Shown here: positions 25,031 through 34,703 of the stretch, piece by piece | Position numbering within the stretch: position 1 is the stretch's first letter | Layout: every line of letters starts with the position of its first letter | DNA from: Paractinoplanes deccanensis | GTDB lineage: Bacteria; Actinomycetota; Actinomycetes; Mycobacteriales; Micromonosporaceae | Length of the DNA stretch: 34,924 bases | Assembly: GCF_016862115.1 (NCBI RefSeq) | Contig: NZ_BOMI01000210.1 | Location: 1 to 34,924 of the forward strand | Direction of reading: 5' to 3' | The notes under the pieces: generated by a model | The model's database searches: none | Told to the model about the DNA's origin: nothing | Seen by the model: the letters and a program-made list of their open reading frames with translations, nothing else | Made by a program: the position numbers and the translations under genes

Positions 25031-25042
25031 TCAGATCGCCGC

Positions 25043-26296
25043 TCAGTTCTTGAGTAAGTCATCCATGAGCTGATCGATGAGACTTTCCTCGTAAGCGGCG
25101 TAACCGGACTCGATCATCACCTCGTGCAGGTCTGGATCCCATGCAGTTGCAGGCAGGGCCGCCGTATCCAGTCGGGTCCGTCCGTGCGTCGGGCTGGTGA
25201 GGCTACTCAGGTAATCGGCCGCCTTCATCCGCCAGGGGACCGCCGAAGGAATGCCGGCGAGCAGGGAGGCCACGTGTTGCAGTCCGGCCTGATCGAAGTC
25301 GGCGCGGACGGCTACCTCCCAGCCGGCGTCGGCGAGCCCTCCAATGGCATCAATCTCCAGTGCGGACGGTGTGCCCACCGTGCACAGCAGCCGCACCGGT
25401 GCGCCGTTGCTGAGATCCGCGGCGGCGGTTACGACCGACGGATTCTCGGTGACAAACACCCGGACGCCGGATTGCGGGGCTTCGGGCCAGGCGCAGCGGG
25501 CCAGCTCGCGCGGCGGAATGGTGACGACCGTGCCGACGGGCAGGGACCAGCCGGCCGGGTGGATGCCGAGGGCGAGCAACCCGCCGGTGAGGTCGTCGCA
25601 GTCGATGCCGGCGGCGGCCCAGGCGGCACGCGGTGGCAGCCCGGCAGGGATGCGACCGGTCGCGGTGAGGATGGCCAGGACGAGTCCGGGCAGGGTGCCG
25701 TTGTCCAGCGCGTGTGGGAAGCCAGTGATGGAGTCGGCCAACCGCCGCCGGTCAAGCCGTCCACCAGATGCCGGTAAGGCGGCGATGGTAGCCGCGGCTT
25801 GGTCAACGATCTGTTCGGGGTTATCGGCGGCCAGCAGCCTTGCGGCCCAGCCGGCTCGGTGCAGCGCAGGCCAGAATTCGCGTTCGGTGTCGATGACATT
25901 GAGGGTGTGGTGTCGCAGGCGGTCGAGTGCGTCGCGGCGTTCGGCGTTGCCCCGGATCCGTTCGCCGAGGCTGCGGCCGGCGGTGTGGGCGGCGAGCATG
26001 CCGGGCGTCAGGCGCGGATCGTGAGCCTGCAGCCGGGCGGTGAGCGCGCTCAGATCCACTCTGATGGTTTGCCCGGCTCGCGGTGTACGGCCGCCCACCA
26101 GGCCGGTGACGGCGGCTCGTTGCGTGGCGTCGGCCGGGGCGGTTACCGCGGCGGTGCCGGTAACCAGGTCCTGGTCGCCGCGCCGGTCGCCGACGTCGGC
26201 GAGCCGTTGCCAGAGCCAGTCCAGGTTCTCACCGCGCAGGGCCGCGTCGTCGACGCCAGTGCAGTCGCGGGTGCACCAGGGACATCGCGACGTCAT
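25043..26296 (-). CDS. jetD: Wadjet type III JetD (TOPRIM nuclease subunit, TIGR02679/DUF2399)
   Basis: JetD cuts the plasmid DNA that the JetABC motor has extruded. The 417-residue protein opens with a Cys pair (RCPWCTRDC) and has a C-terminal TOPRIM-like domain with Glu284 (VFVTENPS) and Asp333/Asp335 (RADFDQAG). It ends DPDLHEVMIESGYAAYEESL. The length and end fit the family, so it appears complete although an IS110 fragment abuts its stop. Its ATG overlaps the jetC stop as ATGA. It is the last gene of the operon. Confidence 0.9.
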   Translation of the reverse strand: MTSRCPWCTRDCTGVDDAALRGENLDWLWQRLADVGDRRGDQDLVTGTAAVTAPADATQRAAVTGLVGGRTPRAGQTIRVDLSALTARLQAHDPRLTPGMLAAHTAGRSLGERIRGNAERRDALDRLRHHTLNVIDTEREFWPALHRAGWAARLLAADNPEQIVDQAAATIAALPASGGRLDRRRLADSITGFPHALDNGTLPGLVLAILTATGRIPAGLPPRAAWAAAGIDCDDLTGGLLALGIHPAGWSLPVGTVVTIPPRELARCAWPEAPQSGVRVFVTENPSVVTAAADLSNGAPVRLLCTVGTPSALEIDAIGGLADAGWEVAVRADFDQAGLQHVASLLAGIPSAVPWRMKAADYLSSLTSPTHGRTRLDTAALPATAWDPDLHEVMIESGYAAYEESLIDQLMDDLLKN

Positions 26297-29200
26297 GCTG
26301 GGTCCTCGGGCAGCCGGTGGAGTCCGCGGACGAGCATCGGGAAGGCGACCACGGTGGTGTCGGGGCCGGCTTCGAGGTCCCAGGCGTCGATGCCGTCCCA
26401 CGCGCCGGGTGCGCCGTCCCACAGGTAGCTGGTGCAGATCAGGTCGAGGTCGAGTTCGGCGAGGTAGCGGGCGAGGCCTTCACGGCCGCGTTCGTCGACC
26501 TCGGCGGGAACTTCGTCCAGGGCGGTCAGCCGCAGTCCGGTCGGGCCGAGCTGGTCGTAGTAGGCGGCGACGGCGGCGAGCATGGGGGCCAGGACGACGA
26601 GTCGGCGTTCGCCGCCGGACAGTCCGGTCTTGGAGGTCCAGCGGTGTGCTTGGCCGTCGGGGCGCACGATTTCGTAGGAGATGTCGAGCCACTGCCGGAC
26701 GTCGATGGCATGGGTGAGTTGTTCGGCCATGGTCGCTCCGGGCGCTGCCGCGATGAGGGCTTGCAGGGCTTCGCCGACTTCGGTTTGTTCGGCGGCGGTG
26801 AGGGTGGTGCGGGTGCAGGCGAGGCGGTGCACGGTGGCTTCGGCGGCGGTGAGGTCCTTGGACAGGGAGCGGGCGATGCGGACGCCGACGCCGGAGGACG
26901 CGGAGGCGTTGCGCATTTTGCGGTTGACGGCCTGGACCCAGTCCTCGATGTGGACCCACGCGGTTCCGATGGCCAGGGGCAGGCGGCCGATCACGAAGTC
27001 GCGTAGTGCTGATTCCTCGGCGCGGTTGAGGGCTTGCTGGGCGCGGTCGCGTAGTTGTCGGCCGGCGTCGGCGGCGTCCGGCGGGGCGTAGCCGATGCTG
27101 TCGTGGGTGAGCAGGTAGGTGTCGAGGGTTTCGACGGTGTCGCCGGGGTCTAGGGTCCACAGGCCGGCCAGTTCGGTGCGGCACGTGTCGTAGCGTTCGC
27201 GGAGCAGACGTTGACTGATGGTGCGTTTCCCGGCGACGGCGGATCCGAGCGCATCGATCAGATCGTCTTGGTCCGGCCGGACTGACAGCAGCGCCGACAC
27301 TCCGTTGACGTCGAGCAGGACGCGGAGCCGGCGCAGTGCTGCCGCCAAGGGCGGACCGGCGTCTTCGATGCGTTGTTCGGCCCGTCGTTTCTCGAAGCCG
27401 AGTTCGCGGACGAGATTGTCTGCTTCGGTCACGGCTTTCGCCGCAGCGCCCAGCCGTCCCTCGAGGTTGTCGCGGCGGCCTCTGGCTTCGGCATGCTGGG
27501 CCAGGGCGGTCGCGGCGTCGAGGCCGACCGCGCGGACCAAGGCTTGGTGCTCGGCGGCCAGCCGGGTGGCGCGCTCGACGATGACGGTGGCCTCAGCGTG
27601 CTGACGGTTCAGCCGTTCGTTGTTTTCGGTGTCCTCGGCGGCGGTGGCGGCGAGCCGGTCCAGCCGTGGCAGCACGCGTTCCTGGAGTTTTTTGGCCTTG
27701 GCGTCGAGTTCGCGGGCGCGGTGTTCGCCGTCGGCGCGCAGCTGTTGCAGCTCGATGATGCCGATCGGTAGATGGCGTGTCCGGGTTCGTTGTTCCCAGG
27801 CGAGGCGCAACGCTTCTGCGGTCTCGGTGAGCTGGGCGGCGAGTTCGGCCGCGGTGTCGGCGGCCTGGCGGGTTTCGGTGGCCCGAGTGGCGGCAGCGGC
27901 GCGGATCGCCTCGGCCCGGCTGGCGGCGGTGCTTTTCGGGAAGTCGCTGAGTGCCGCCTGCACGCGGCCGGCGTCGCCCCGGAGGCGTTGAGCGGTCTGG
28001 TGGTGTTCGGTGGCCTGTGCATCGAGGCCGGTCGCCTCGACGTCGAGGGCGTCGGCGCGGGCGAGGGCGGCGGCGCGCCGCTGGGCTGCGCCGACGTGCT
28101 CGGCGTTAGCCAGCTGCGGTGGCCGGCCTTGCAAGGGGCCGGCGGTGTAGGTGCCGTCGCGGCCGATGACCAGGCCGGCCGACGGTGTGCTGGTGTCGTG
28201 CAGGGCGACGCGGTGCAGTACCTGTTCAGCGATCCGGGCCTGGGGATGGTCCGGGTCGATGATCAGCACGCTGGCGAGGTTCGGGGTGACAGGTTCGCCG
28301 GTCGAATCGACTTGCCACCTGTCGGTTCGTACGTCGTCGGAGTGCAGTGCCGCGCCGAGCAAGCCGCTGGCGGCCAGGGCGGTCTCGATCAAAGCGCGCT
28401 CGGCGGGGCTGATGACGGCCGGGTGCCAGTCGACCGCGTCAGCGAAGGCGTGGCCGTCGGGTGCCGGACCGGCCCACTCGGGTCGGGGGACGGGCAGCAG
28501 CTTGCCTGCACGCAGGGTACGTGCTTCGGCGCGCAGTTCCTCGGCAGCCGTGGTCAGACGAGTCGCCTCCGTGCCGGCGAGCGTGGCGCGGTGCTTCAGG
28601 TCCGCAACGGCGGCTGCGCCGGCTTGTCGGACGGTGTGGGCGATGCCGTCGATGCCGGTGAGGATTTGGGCGGGTTCGTCGGCGCCGAGAAGGTCGGCGT
28701 CGTCGGGGTGCCATCCGGCGCCGACCAGGACTGCAAGTTCGTGATTGTCGGCGTACCAGGTGTCGATGGCATCGGCCAGGTCGCGCAGCGCCTGCTGCGC
28801 TTTCGCGGTTTCGGCGGACAGCTGCCGCTGAGCGGACTCGGCCGCCACCCGGGCGCGGGCGGCGACGGGCGCTTGCTCGGCGGCTTCGCGTTCGGCGTTA
28901 TCGGTCTCGCGCCGGTCGGTCAGCGCGAGCCCGGCGTCGTTGCCGCTGCGGCGGTGACCGGTGGCGAGTTCGCGCCACAGGGCGGCGAGCGTCGCGGCTC
29001 GCGCCGGCTCGGCCCGGATGACGGCGGTCGGGCCGGCGTCGAGAGATGTCTCGTCGAGGTGGAAAGCCGCCCGTGGGGTGCTGGTGCAGGTCAGCAGCGG
29101 ATGGTCTGGAGTGGCGCGGTTGTCGACGGCGGCGGCTTCGCCGACCAGGTCATTGAGGTCGGCGGTGATCTCGGCGGCCGTGGCCCGCAGGTTCTGCGCG

Positions 29201-30360
29201 CGGGACCTGCTTGCGGCCACCGACTCGGCGAACTTGGATCGTTCGGCGGCTGCGGCACGGTTTTCGGCGTCGACCCGTTTCTGCATGTCCGCGAGCCGAC
29301 CGGCCGCCTGATAAGAGTCGGATTCCTCCAGCGCACGAATCCTCACGTCGAGCTCGTCGGCCTGACGTTTGAACTCTTTCTCCCCGGCCACCGCACGCTC
29401 GTGGTCCCCGATCGCTGCCTGCACGTTGCGGGCTACCCGGGCCAGGTTGCGTTCGGCGTCGCGGACGGCGCGCTGCGCCGACGTGGCGGCGGTGTGGGCG
29501 CCGCCGACGACGTCGATGACGTGTCCGGCCCACGCCTCGGCGAAACGTTCGAGTGCGGCGGCAGCGTCGCGGTCACGTTGGAACGCGGCCCGGGTCGCCT
29601 CGGACTCGGCGAGAGCCTCGGCGGTGGCCGTGACCACTTCATCCGATACACCGGGCAGCGCTTCCCGCAGCGCATCCGCGGCGGCCTTGGGGGACACGTC
29701 GCCGAGCAGGCTGGGATTGCGCACCGCACGCACCCGGTTGGCGAGTTCAATCAGCGGTCGGTCAGCGGTCCGCCAAATATGTGTCGCGAGGTGAGCGACG
29801 TAGGAGTCCTCGTCATCGAACACGGTGCCATCGGCTGCGGCGATGGTGTCGCCGAACTGCTCGTTCGACAGTGCCGCCCGGTTCGAGCCGTAAAGATCAA
29901 AGTCCTTCAGCGGTACGCCCGCAGCGGTGAACGGCATAACTCGGACCGCCGGTGAGCCGCTCTCGCTGAACAGCAGCCGCACACCGTAGGAGCGGACGCC
30001 GTCACCGCCCGGCGCTGCGAAGGTCAGCCAGAGATATCCGCAGCGGCGACGGTGACCGTCGGCGCCCTCACGCATCAGCAGTGCCAATGAAGTCGGCCGT
30101 GCTTTGCCGGCCGCCAGCCGCTGCGCGTTGAGGTCCAGCAGGTACGGCCAGAGGGCTTCCAGGGCGGTGGTCTTACCGGTGCCGTTCGGGCCGCGCAGCA
30201 ACAGCCGTCCACTGGGTGCGGTCAGGAGCAGATCGCCGTAGCGCCACACGTTCGACAAGCCGGCGCCGACCAGCCGCCACCGGGTGGTGAATCGCTCCGG
30301 ATGCCCGGCCGGGGCGATCAGGTCGTCGCCGAACAGCGACAGCTCGTCAGCCGAGGCCAT
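26293..30360 (-). CDS. jetC: Wadjet type III JetC (SMC/MukB-like ATPase, TIGR02680)
   Basis: JetC is the loop-extruding ATPase. From ATG 30360 it has 1355 residues, matching the family. Walker A is GPNGTGKTT at about 57-65 (LLLRGPNGTGKTTALEALWP). Long coiled coils rich in Ala, Glu and Arg fill roughly 230-1000. The C-terminal head has the signature LSGGERRLVVLAPML and a Walker B region LRLTALDEVPAEVDERG. The upstream in-frame extension to 30453 is not family-like. The start overlaps jetB by 14 nt. It is the core of the plasmid-sensing complex. Confidence 0.93.
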   Translation of the reverse strand: MASADELSLFGDDLIAPAGHPERFTTRWRLVGAGLSNVWRYGDLLLTAPSGRLLLRGPNGTGKTTALEALWPYLLDLNAQRLAAGKARPTSLALLMREGADGHRRRCGYLWLTFAAPGGDGVRSYGVRLLFSESGSPAVRVMPFTAAGVPLKDFDLYGSNRAALSNEQFGDTIAAADGTVFDDEDSYVAHLATHIWRTADRPLIELANRVRAVRNPSLLGDVSPKAAADALREALPGVSDEVVTATAEALAESEATRAAFQRDRDAAAALERFAEAWAGHVIDVVGGAHTAATSAQRAVRDAERNLARVARNVQAAIGDHERAVAGEKEFKRQADELDVRIRALEESDSYQAAGRLADMQKRVDAENRAAAAERSKFAESVAASRSRAQNLRATAAEITADLNDLVGEAAAVDNRATPDHPLLTCTSTPRAAFHLDETSLDAGPTAVIRAEPARAATLAALWRELATGHRRSGNDAGLALTDRRETDNAEREAAEQAPVAARARVAAESAQRQLSAETAKAQQALRDLADAIDTWYADNHELAVLVGAGWHPDDADLLGADEPAQILTGIDGIAHTVRQAGAAAVADLKHRATLAGTEATRLTTAAEELRAEARTLRAGKLLPVPRPEWAGPAPDGHAFADAVDWHPAVISPAERALIETALAASGLLGAALHSDDVRTDRWQVDSTGEPVTPNLASVLIIDPDHPQARIAEQVLHRVALHDTSTPSAGLVIGRDGTYTAGPLQGRPPQLANAEHVGAAQRRAAALARADALDVEATGLDAQATEHHQTAQRLRGDAGRVQAALSDFPKSTAASRAEAIRAAAATRATETRQAADTAAELAAQLTETAEALRLAWEQRTRTRHLPIGIIELQQLRADGEHRARELDAKAKKLQERVLPRLDRLAATAAEDTENNERLNRQHAEATVIVERATRLAAEHQALVRAVGLDAATALAQHAEARGRRDNLEGRLGAAAKAVTEADNLVRELGFEKRRAEQRIEDAGPPLAAALRRLRVLLDVNGVSALLSVRPDQDDLIDALGSAVAGKRTISQRLLRERYDTCRTELAGLWTLDPGDTVETLDTYLLTHDSIGYAPPDAADAGRQLRDRAQQALNRAEESALRDFVIGRLPLAIGTAWVHIEDWVQAVNRKMRNASASSGVGVRIARSLSKDLTAAEATVHRLACTRTTLTAAEQTEVGEALQALIAAAPGATMAEQLTHAIDVRQWLDISYEIVRPDGQAHRWTSKTGLSGGERRLVVLAPMLAAVAAYYDQLGPTGLRLTALDEVPAEVDERGREGLARYLAELDLDLICTSYLWDGAPGAWDGIDAWDLEAGPDTTVVAFPMLVRGLHRLPEDPA

Positions 30361-31546
30361 GGGTGCCCTTGCGTGCTTGGTCGCGCCGTGGCTCGCGGGG
30401 CCGCTCCCAGCGGCCCGCCGGCGGGGCGAACCACCACATGCCGGTTTCGACACGCAGGAGGTTCACGCCGGCGAGCAGCGCCGCTACTTCGACTGCCAGC
30501 CCGGCCGGTGCGGCAACGTGTTCGGCGGCCCAGCCTTGCCCGGCGTATTTCGCGGCTAAGGTCGTCAGGTGGCGCAGCACGTCGTGGTCGGCGATGCCGC
30601 GCCAGCCGGGGCGTTCGGCAGCGACCATCCCGTCGGACTCGGCGAGGTCGCAGAGCAGCACCGCGGCGTGGGCGACGGTGCCGCCGCCGGGGAAGGGCCG
30701 GTCGCCCAACGCGTCGCGGGAGCGGAACGCGTCGGCCGGCACCACGAACGCGGCACCCTCGGCCCGGCGTTCCAGGTGCAGCCCGAAAGCCTCGGCCAAG
30801 GGCAGGCCATCGTCGCCGCGAACCCGGCGTGACAGCCAGTCGGCCTCGTCGGGGTCCAAGTCGATGGCGTAGACGGCGGTGTCGTCGACGAGTTTGCGGC
30901 GCATGCGCCGCGCCGGGTCGCTCTCCCGTGCGACCTGATGCAACCAGCCCGCCGGATCGGTGACCGGGTCGGCCGTACCGAAGTTCGCGATTACGTGCAC
31001 CAGACGATGGTGGTGCACCGCCAGCAGCACCGGCGGGTCATCCTCGCGCAGCAGGAGGTTGAGGTCCCCGTCGAGGCTCTCCACGACGCCGCGCTGTTCC
31101 AGAAGCTTGACGGCGGCCAGGATCGCGTACCGCTGTGCCATGTCGTCGGCCGCCGAGATTTCAGCCTCGGCCGCCGCGCTGCGTGCGGCGGCGATCAGCT
31201 GTCCGATACTCACCCGCGGTGGCAGGGACTCGGCGGCGGCGACCAGCAGGAAGAACCATGAACTGCACAAGGGCGTAGGCCCGGTCGCGGCCCAGGCGTC
31301 ACGGCGAACCGGGGGAGACTTCCGCAGCCGAACGAAGTCCCGCTCGACAACCAGGACCCAGCCCAGCCGACCGAGCACCTCGCGGATCGCGGCCTCGTTG
31401 CGGCGTACGGCTGCGATCCCCACGTCGTCGCGGCCGGCGACCAGCCACGGCTGGACCATGAGCTGCCGCAGCACCATCGCCGTCTCGGCAGCGGTCTCCG
31501 GGGCATCGGTCCGGCGTTGCCGCCACGCCTTCGCACCGGTCGTCAT
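30347..31546 (-). CDS. jetB: Wadjet type III JetB (DUF2398/TIGR02678, MukE-like)
   Basis: JetB is a winged-helix kleisin partner that bridges JetA and JetC. The 399-residue protein contains RQLMVQPWLVAGRDDVGIAA, VLVVERDFVRLRKSPP, the middle IGQLIAAARSAAAEAEIS and the C-terminal AEHVAAPAGLAVEVAALLAG. It begins at ATG 31546, overlapping the jetA stop as ATGA, and ends inside the start of jetC. No damage is seen. Assignment rests mainly on its place between jetA and jetC and its family-like size and sequence. Confidence 0.88.
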   Translation of the reverse strand: MTTGAKAWRQRRTDAPETAAETAMVLRQLMVQPWLVAGRDDVGIAAVRRNEAAIREVLGRLGWVLVVERDFVRLRKSPPVRRDAWAATGPTPLCSSWFFLLVAAAESLPPRVSIGQLIAAARSAAAEAEISAADDMAQRYAILAAVKLLEQRGVVESLDGDLNLLLREDDPPVLLAVHHHRLVHVIANFGTADPVTDPAGWLHQVARESDPARRMRRKLVDDTAVYAIDLDPDEADWLSRRVRGDDGLPLAEAFGLHLERRAEGAAFVVPADAFRSRDALGDRPFPGGGTVAHAAVLLCDLAESDGMVAAERPGWRGIADHDVLRHLTTLAAKYAGQGWAAEHVAAPAGLAVEVAALLAGVNLLRVETGMWWFAPPAGRWERPREPRRDQARKGTHGLG

Positions 31547-33129
31547 GCCGCCCCCGGAATCTGCTCGAGCCTGGCCGAGGCGCGGCGCGCCGGGTCAGGA
31601 CGGGTCGGCTGGGGCGCGCTGACCCACTGGCCCGGCAGGTGAAAGACGGGAACACGCCCGGGGAGGATGACCCGCCAGGTCGGCGCGGCCAGTAACCCGT
31701 TGTCGAGACCGGTGTGGAACAGCGTGCAGGCGAGTCCATCGCGGGTGCCGGTCCGCCGGTCGTTCGTGCCGGGCACGAGCCCGGTCCGGACCGCGGTCAT
31801 CAGCGCGGCCAAAGCCACCTGCGCGGCACGCACCGACAACACGCCGCCCGGCGCTCCGCTGAGGATCTCCTCGATCGCCGCCGCATGCTCGGCCATCCGC
31901 TGCTGCCGAGCCGCCTGCACCGCCGCCCGTGCGGCGGCGTCGTCGCGGGCCGCCGGGGCACGCCCGCGAGCGCCGGTGCGGCCGGTGGTACGCAGCAACT
32001 CGGGCAGCTCGACCAACGGGCCGGAACGCCATCCCGGGTTGGTGGACAGGTCGGCGTCGTCGGCTTCCCCGTACAGCTTGCGCCACGGATGATCCCCGGT
32101 GGCCGCTTGCAGGATCGCCGTGCCGTACCGGGGATCAAGGCACGCCTTGGCCAAGAGCAATGCCCGTGCCCGGCCTGTTGCGTACCCGGCTGAGCTGTGC
32201 AGACGGCGAAGGTTGGCGTGCATTCCGGGCAACGCGCGGACCAACCGCAACGCGAACCGGCTCGACCGTCCGGTGTGCGGGTCGCACCAGGCCGCCAGCC
32301 CGTCCCAGTCGGCGACCCGGCCACCCTTGGACGCGGTGAGCGCCCCGCGCTCAATCAGTGCCCGGGCCTGCGACTGAGCCACCGCGATCTCGGCGAGGAC
32401 GCTGAAGTGCGGTCGCAGCAGCCGGTTCAGCACATCGTGGGCGCGTTGGGCGCCGCGTTCGAGCTCACCGGCGACGTGGGTGGCGTAGTCGACCAGCAAT
32501 CCTTTGAGTTCCGCGGTCGCATCCCGGTCGAGGTCGAACCGGTCGGCCAGGCCGGACAGGCTGTCCTCCGCGCCGACCAGGGATGCGTCGAGATCGTCGT
32601 GGGCGGTGAACAGCCGCCCGATGAGCTCCGCGGCCTTGCCGTCATCGCGGCGGGGCAGGGCCAGCTCGTGGGCCAATTGTTCGATCGATTCGACGATCCG
32701 AGCCAGGCTCGGTAGCGGAATCTCCCGCATCGTCGGGGTCGCGGCCAGCACAGATGTGTAGAAGCGGTGCACTTGCCGGCCGGCCGGGGTGGCCGTCCAC
32801 CGCCAGTTGCGCGCCAGAATGTCGGCATGCCGCCGGATCCTCGAAGGATCCGCTCGCCCGGTAGCCGCCGTCCAATCCTTCAGTTTGTCCAGTCGTGCCT
32901 GAACCACGCCCTCGGGCATGACCGGCCCATCGGCGGAGACCAAGAGCGCAACCTCGGCGGGGGTCAAGTCGGTCACCGACGACTCGAGTACCGACATGAT
33001 CCGGATGTAGTCGTCCGAGCCTGGCGCCACCAGGTACGCCATCGCCCGCCGAGAGTCGGTGACCTCAACGTCAAAGTTCGGCGAATCGTCGCCGTCCGGA
33101 CCGGTGACGTGTCTTGCCTTGGTCGCCAA
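31543..33129 (-). CDS. jetA: Wadjet type III JetA (DUF2397/TIGR02677, kleisin-like)
   Basis: JetA is the kleisin subunit that joins the JetC heads. From TTG 33129 it has 528 residues. Family-like regions are MAYLVAPGSDDYIRIMSVLE at its N-terminal side, a helical centre (LAHELALPRRDDGKAAELIG) and a C-terminal part with VFHLPGQWVSAPQPTRPDP. I choose TTG because GGGGAGGG lies 9 nt before it and a promoter lies just upstream. The longer frame to 33276 would start above that promoter, and ATG 33042 (499 residues) is the alternative. It is the first gene of the operon. Confidence 0.85.
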   Translation of the reverse strand: MATKARHVTGPDGDDSPNFDVEVTDSRRAMAYLVAPGSDDYIRIMSVLESSVTDLTPAEVALLVSADGPVMPEGVVQARLDKLKDWTAATGRADPSRIRRHADILARNWRWTATPAGRQVHRFYTSVLAATPTMREIPLPSLARIVESIEQLAHELALPRRDDGKAAELIGRLFTAHDDLDASLVGAEDSLSGLADRFDLDRDATAELKGLLVDYATHVAGELERGAQRAHDVLNRLLRPHFSVLAEIAVAQSQARALIERGALTASKGGRVADWDGLAAWCDPHTGRSSRFALRLVRALPGMHANLRRLHSSAGYATGRARALLLAKACLDPRYGTAILQAATGDHPWRKLYGEADDADLSTNPGWRSGPLVELPELLRTTGRTGARGRAPAARDDAAARAAVQAARQQRMAEHAAAIEEILSGAPGGVLSVRAAQVALAALMTAVRTGLVPGTNDRRTGTRDGLACTLFHTGLDNGLLAAPTWRVILPGRVPVFHLPGQWVSAPQPTRPDPARRASARLEQIPGAA

Positions 33130-33171
33130 CTTGGTAGGCCCTCCCCAGACGCCTTGTCGGCACAGGACACG

Positions 33172-33201
33172 AGAGTAGCCGCAGTCTATGTCCTTACGTA
33201 A
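33172..33201 (-). promoter_or_regulatory. Promoter of the jetABCD operon
   Basis: On the minus strand TTACGT (33201-33196) and TACTCT (33177-33172) are separated by 18 nt. Transcription would start about 33165 and the GGAGGG site and TTG start of jetA follow within 40 nt. No operator palindrome is obvious. Confidence 0.5.
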
Positions 33202-33562
33202 CTGCACGCTCACCGGGTGTTCGCGCGGACTCGGCGAGCCCGCACGGTTCCGAAACCATGGCGAGGGCTCCGCCAAGCAGCGAGAGAACCACCTACCGTG
33301 GCCGACGATGTGCTGGAGTTCAGTCGGCCGTTGGTGGCGCTGAGTGCTGGTCGTCCGGGCGAGCCGAGGGCCTAGTCAAGATCGCAGGAGCCGAGTGCCA
33401 GGCATCGCCGTGGAGGTCCTTGATTGGTTGCTTGTGGCGGATCGGTGTGCGCCCATCTCCTCTCAGAGTTGTTCCACCAAGCCGGCGCTGGGCGCACACG
33501 GCCGATAGACCTGGCCAGGATCGGCTGGATCCGGCCGGCGCCCCGGCCGCGACGATAACTAT
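33202..33562. other. Gap between the divergent jetA and unknown gene
   Basis: No gene is convincing in this stretch. In-frame extensions of both flanking genes cross it but show no family-like sequence, and both genes have promoter-like elements inside or beside it. I see no repeats. Confidence 0.4.
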
Positions 33563-33568
33563 TACAGT
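33563..33568 (+). promoter_or_regulatory. -10-like element of the unknown gene
   Basis: TACAGT lies 7 nt before the GTG start at 33576, in an AT-rich run (GATAACTATTACAG) that stands out in high-GC DNA. The message would be leaderless. Confidence 0.4.
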
Positions 33569-33575
33569 CGCATTC

Positions 33576-34475
33576 GTGAGCGCAGATCAGGGCCTTGTCC
33601 AGGTGTCCGATTCATTCGGCGTACGCCGTACCCGAGCCGGATCGATCCTCGCGGATGACGGGACGAACTATCAGGTCAAGTGGGACGACACCGATGAGGA
33701 AGAGCTTGTCCCACGGGGCGCCGGCGTTCACGTCGCGACGAGGGGTTCGCTGCGTTTCCTGGCTCTGTCCGACTCGCGGCTGTTTCACGCTGTCTTCGCC
33801 CAAGAGCCCCTCGCGGTGGTTCTCCACCTGCTGGCCGAGTCGCCGGTCCCGCTGAAGGTGCGAGAGATCCGGGAGCGTCTGGCCGAGCTGGGTCTCCGGA
33901 ACGAGACCTGGGCCCGGCACGGGCCCCGCGCGCTGGCGGTTCTGCCCAAGTGGCCAAATGTCGCCAGACGGCAGAAGGGCGACATTCTGGCCTACGCCTG
34001 GGTGGGGGACGACCTTCCCGAACTCCCGTCGGAGGCCGAGCCTGAACCGGAGCCGGCACCTACGCCCGCGCCTGTGTCGAAGGCCGCCCCTTCTCCTGCC
34101 AAGCCGATCGCGGCTGCGACACCGGCCGAACCGGCGGTGCCGTCCGCCGAGCGCCTTCGGCGCCAGATGAGCGCCGCGCGGAGCCTCGGCGAGGTCGCTC
34201 GCCTGCTCACGCTCCCGAGAGAGTTCGTGGCCGAGTTGTCACCGGAGGTGGTCGCCTCCGCGCTCCGCCGGGTCGCCGCTGAGGACCGGCTGGTCGCGGG
34301 CTGGCTCGACGCCCTGACCGCCTCCGGGCCGATCGGTGCGCTGACCGAGGAACTGGCTACGGCCCGGGCGGCGAACGCCGCACTCCAGAGCCGGGTCGAC
34401 GAACTGGAGGAGTGGTGGACGGCCCTTGAGCAGAGCACCGATCCGGGCGCCGCAAGCCGTCAGCCGGGTAGCTGA
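33576..34475 (+). CDS. Unrecognised multidomain protein next to Wadjet
   Basis: This 299-residue protein has an N-terminal part (5-55) resembling a small DUF1918/SH3-like barrel (RAGSILADDGTNYQVKWDDT then EELVPRGAGVHV). A helical, possibly winged-helix segment follows (70-140: PLKVREIRERLAELGLRNET). Next is a Pro/Ala/Glu-rich linker (about 150-190), then helices (PSAERLRRQMSAARSLGEVA) and a short C-terminal coiled coil. I do not recognise the full-length family. GTG 33576 is chosen for the -10 upstream. It is divergent from jetABCD and followed by IS-damaged DNA, so it might be shortened. Confidence 0.6.
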   Translation: MSADQGLVQVSDSFGVRRTRAGSILADDGTNYQVKWDDTDEEELVPRGAGVHVATRGSLRFLALSDSRLFHAVFAQEPLAVVLHLLAESPVPLKVREIRERLAELGLRNETWARHGPRALAVLPKWPNVARRQKGDILAYAWVGDDLPELPSEAEPEPEPAPTPAPVSKAAPSPAKPIAAATPAEPAVPSAERLRRQMSAARSLGEVARLLTLPREFVAELSPEVVASALRRVAAEDRLVAGWLDALTASGPIGALTEELATARAANAALQSRVDELEEWWTALEQSTDPGAASRQPGS

Positions 34476-34703
34476 GGAGTTTCTGGTGCGCCGGCTCGGA
34501 AGTGCGCAGGTGGGGCGATCCGCACCGCCTTGTATCTTCCCTCGCTAGAACACGCCGATCTTTGTCCCCGCTGGCGCGATACGGAAGTCGCTGGAGACCT
34601 GTGCGATGCCAGCGCCGCTAGGGCGCCCGTGGCGCTGGCTGCCAGAAGGATGCCGCACCACGCCGGTCCAGCACGCCGGCACCGTGTGCTGGTCTGGTTC
34701 CGC

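Larger units (their letters stand above)
23431..25040. mobile_element. Nested IS graveyard: IS5, IS3 and IS110 pieces
   Basis: An IS5 fragment is cut by an IS3 OrfB end, which is cut by the left part of an IS110 element whose transposase is frameshifted and ends just before the jetD stop. None is intact. It separates the cupin operon from the Wadjet operon. The likely order of insertion is IS5, then IS3, then IS110. Confidence 0.6.

Noticed and set aside
27772..29955. A 727-residue open frame on the plus strand across jetC
   Set aside because: It is antisense to the coiled-coil part of JetC, has composition typical of GC-rich shadow frames and no recognisable domain.
33130..33276. Longer jetA starting at 33276
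   Set aside because: The extension lies above the promoter at 33172-33201, and its sequence is not JetA-like.
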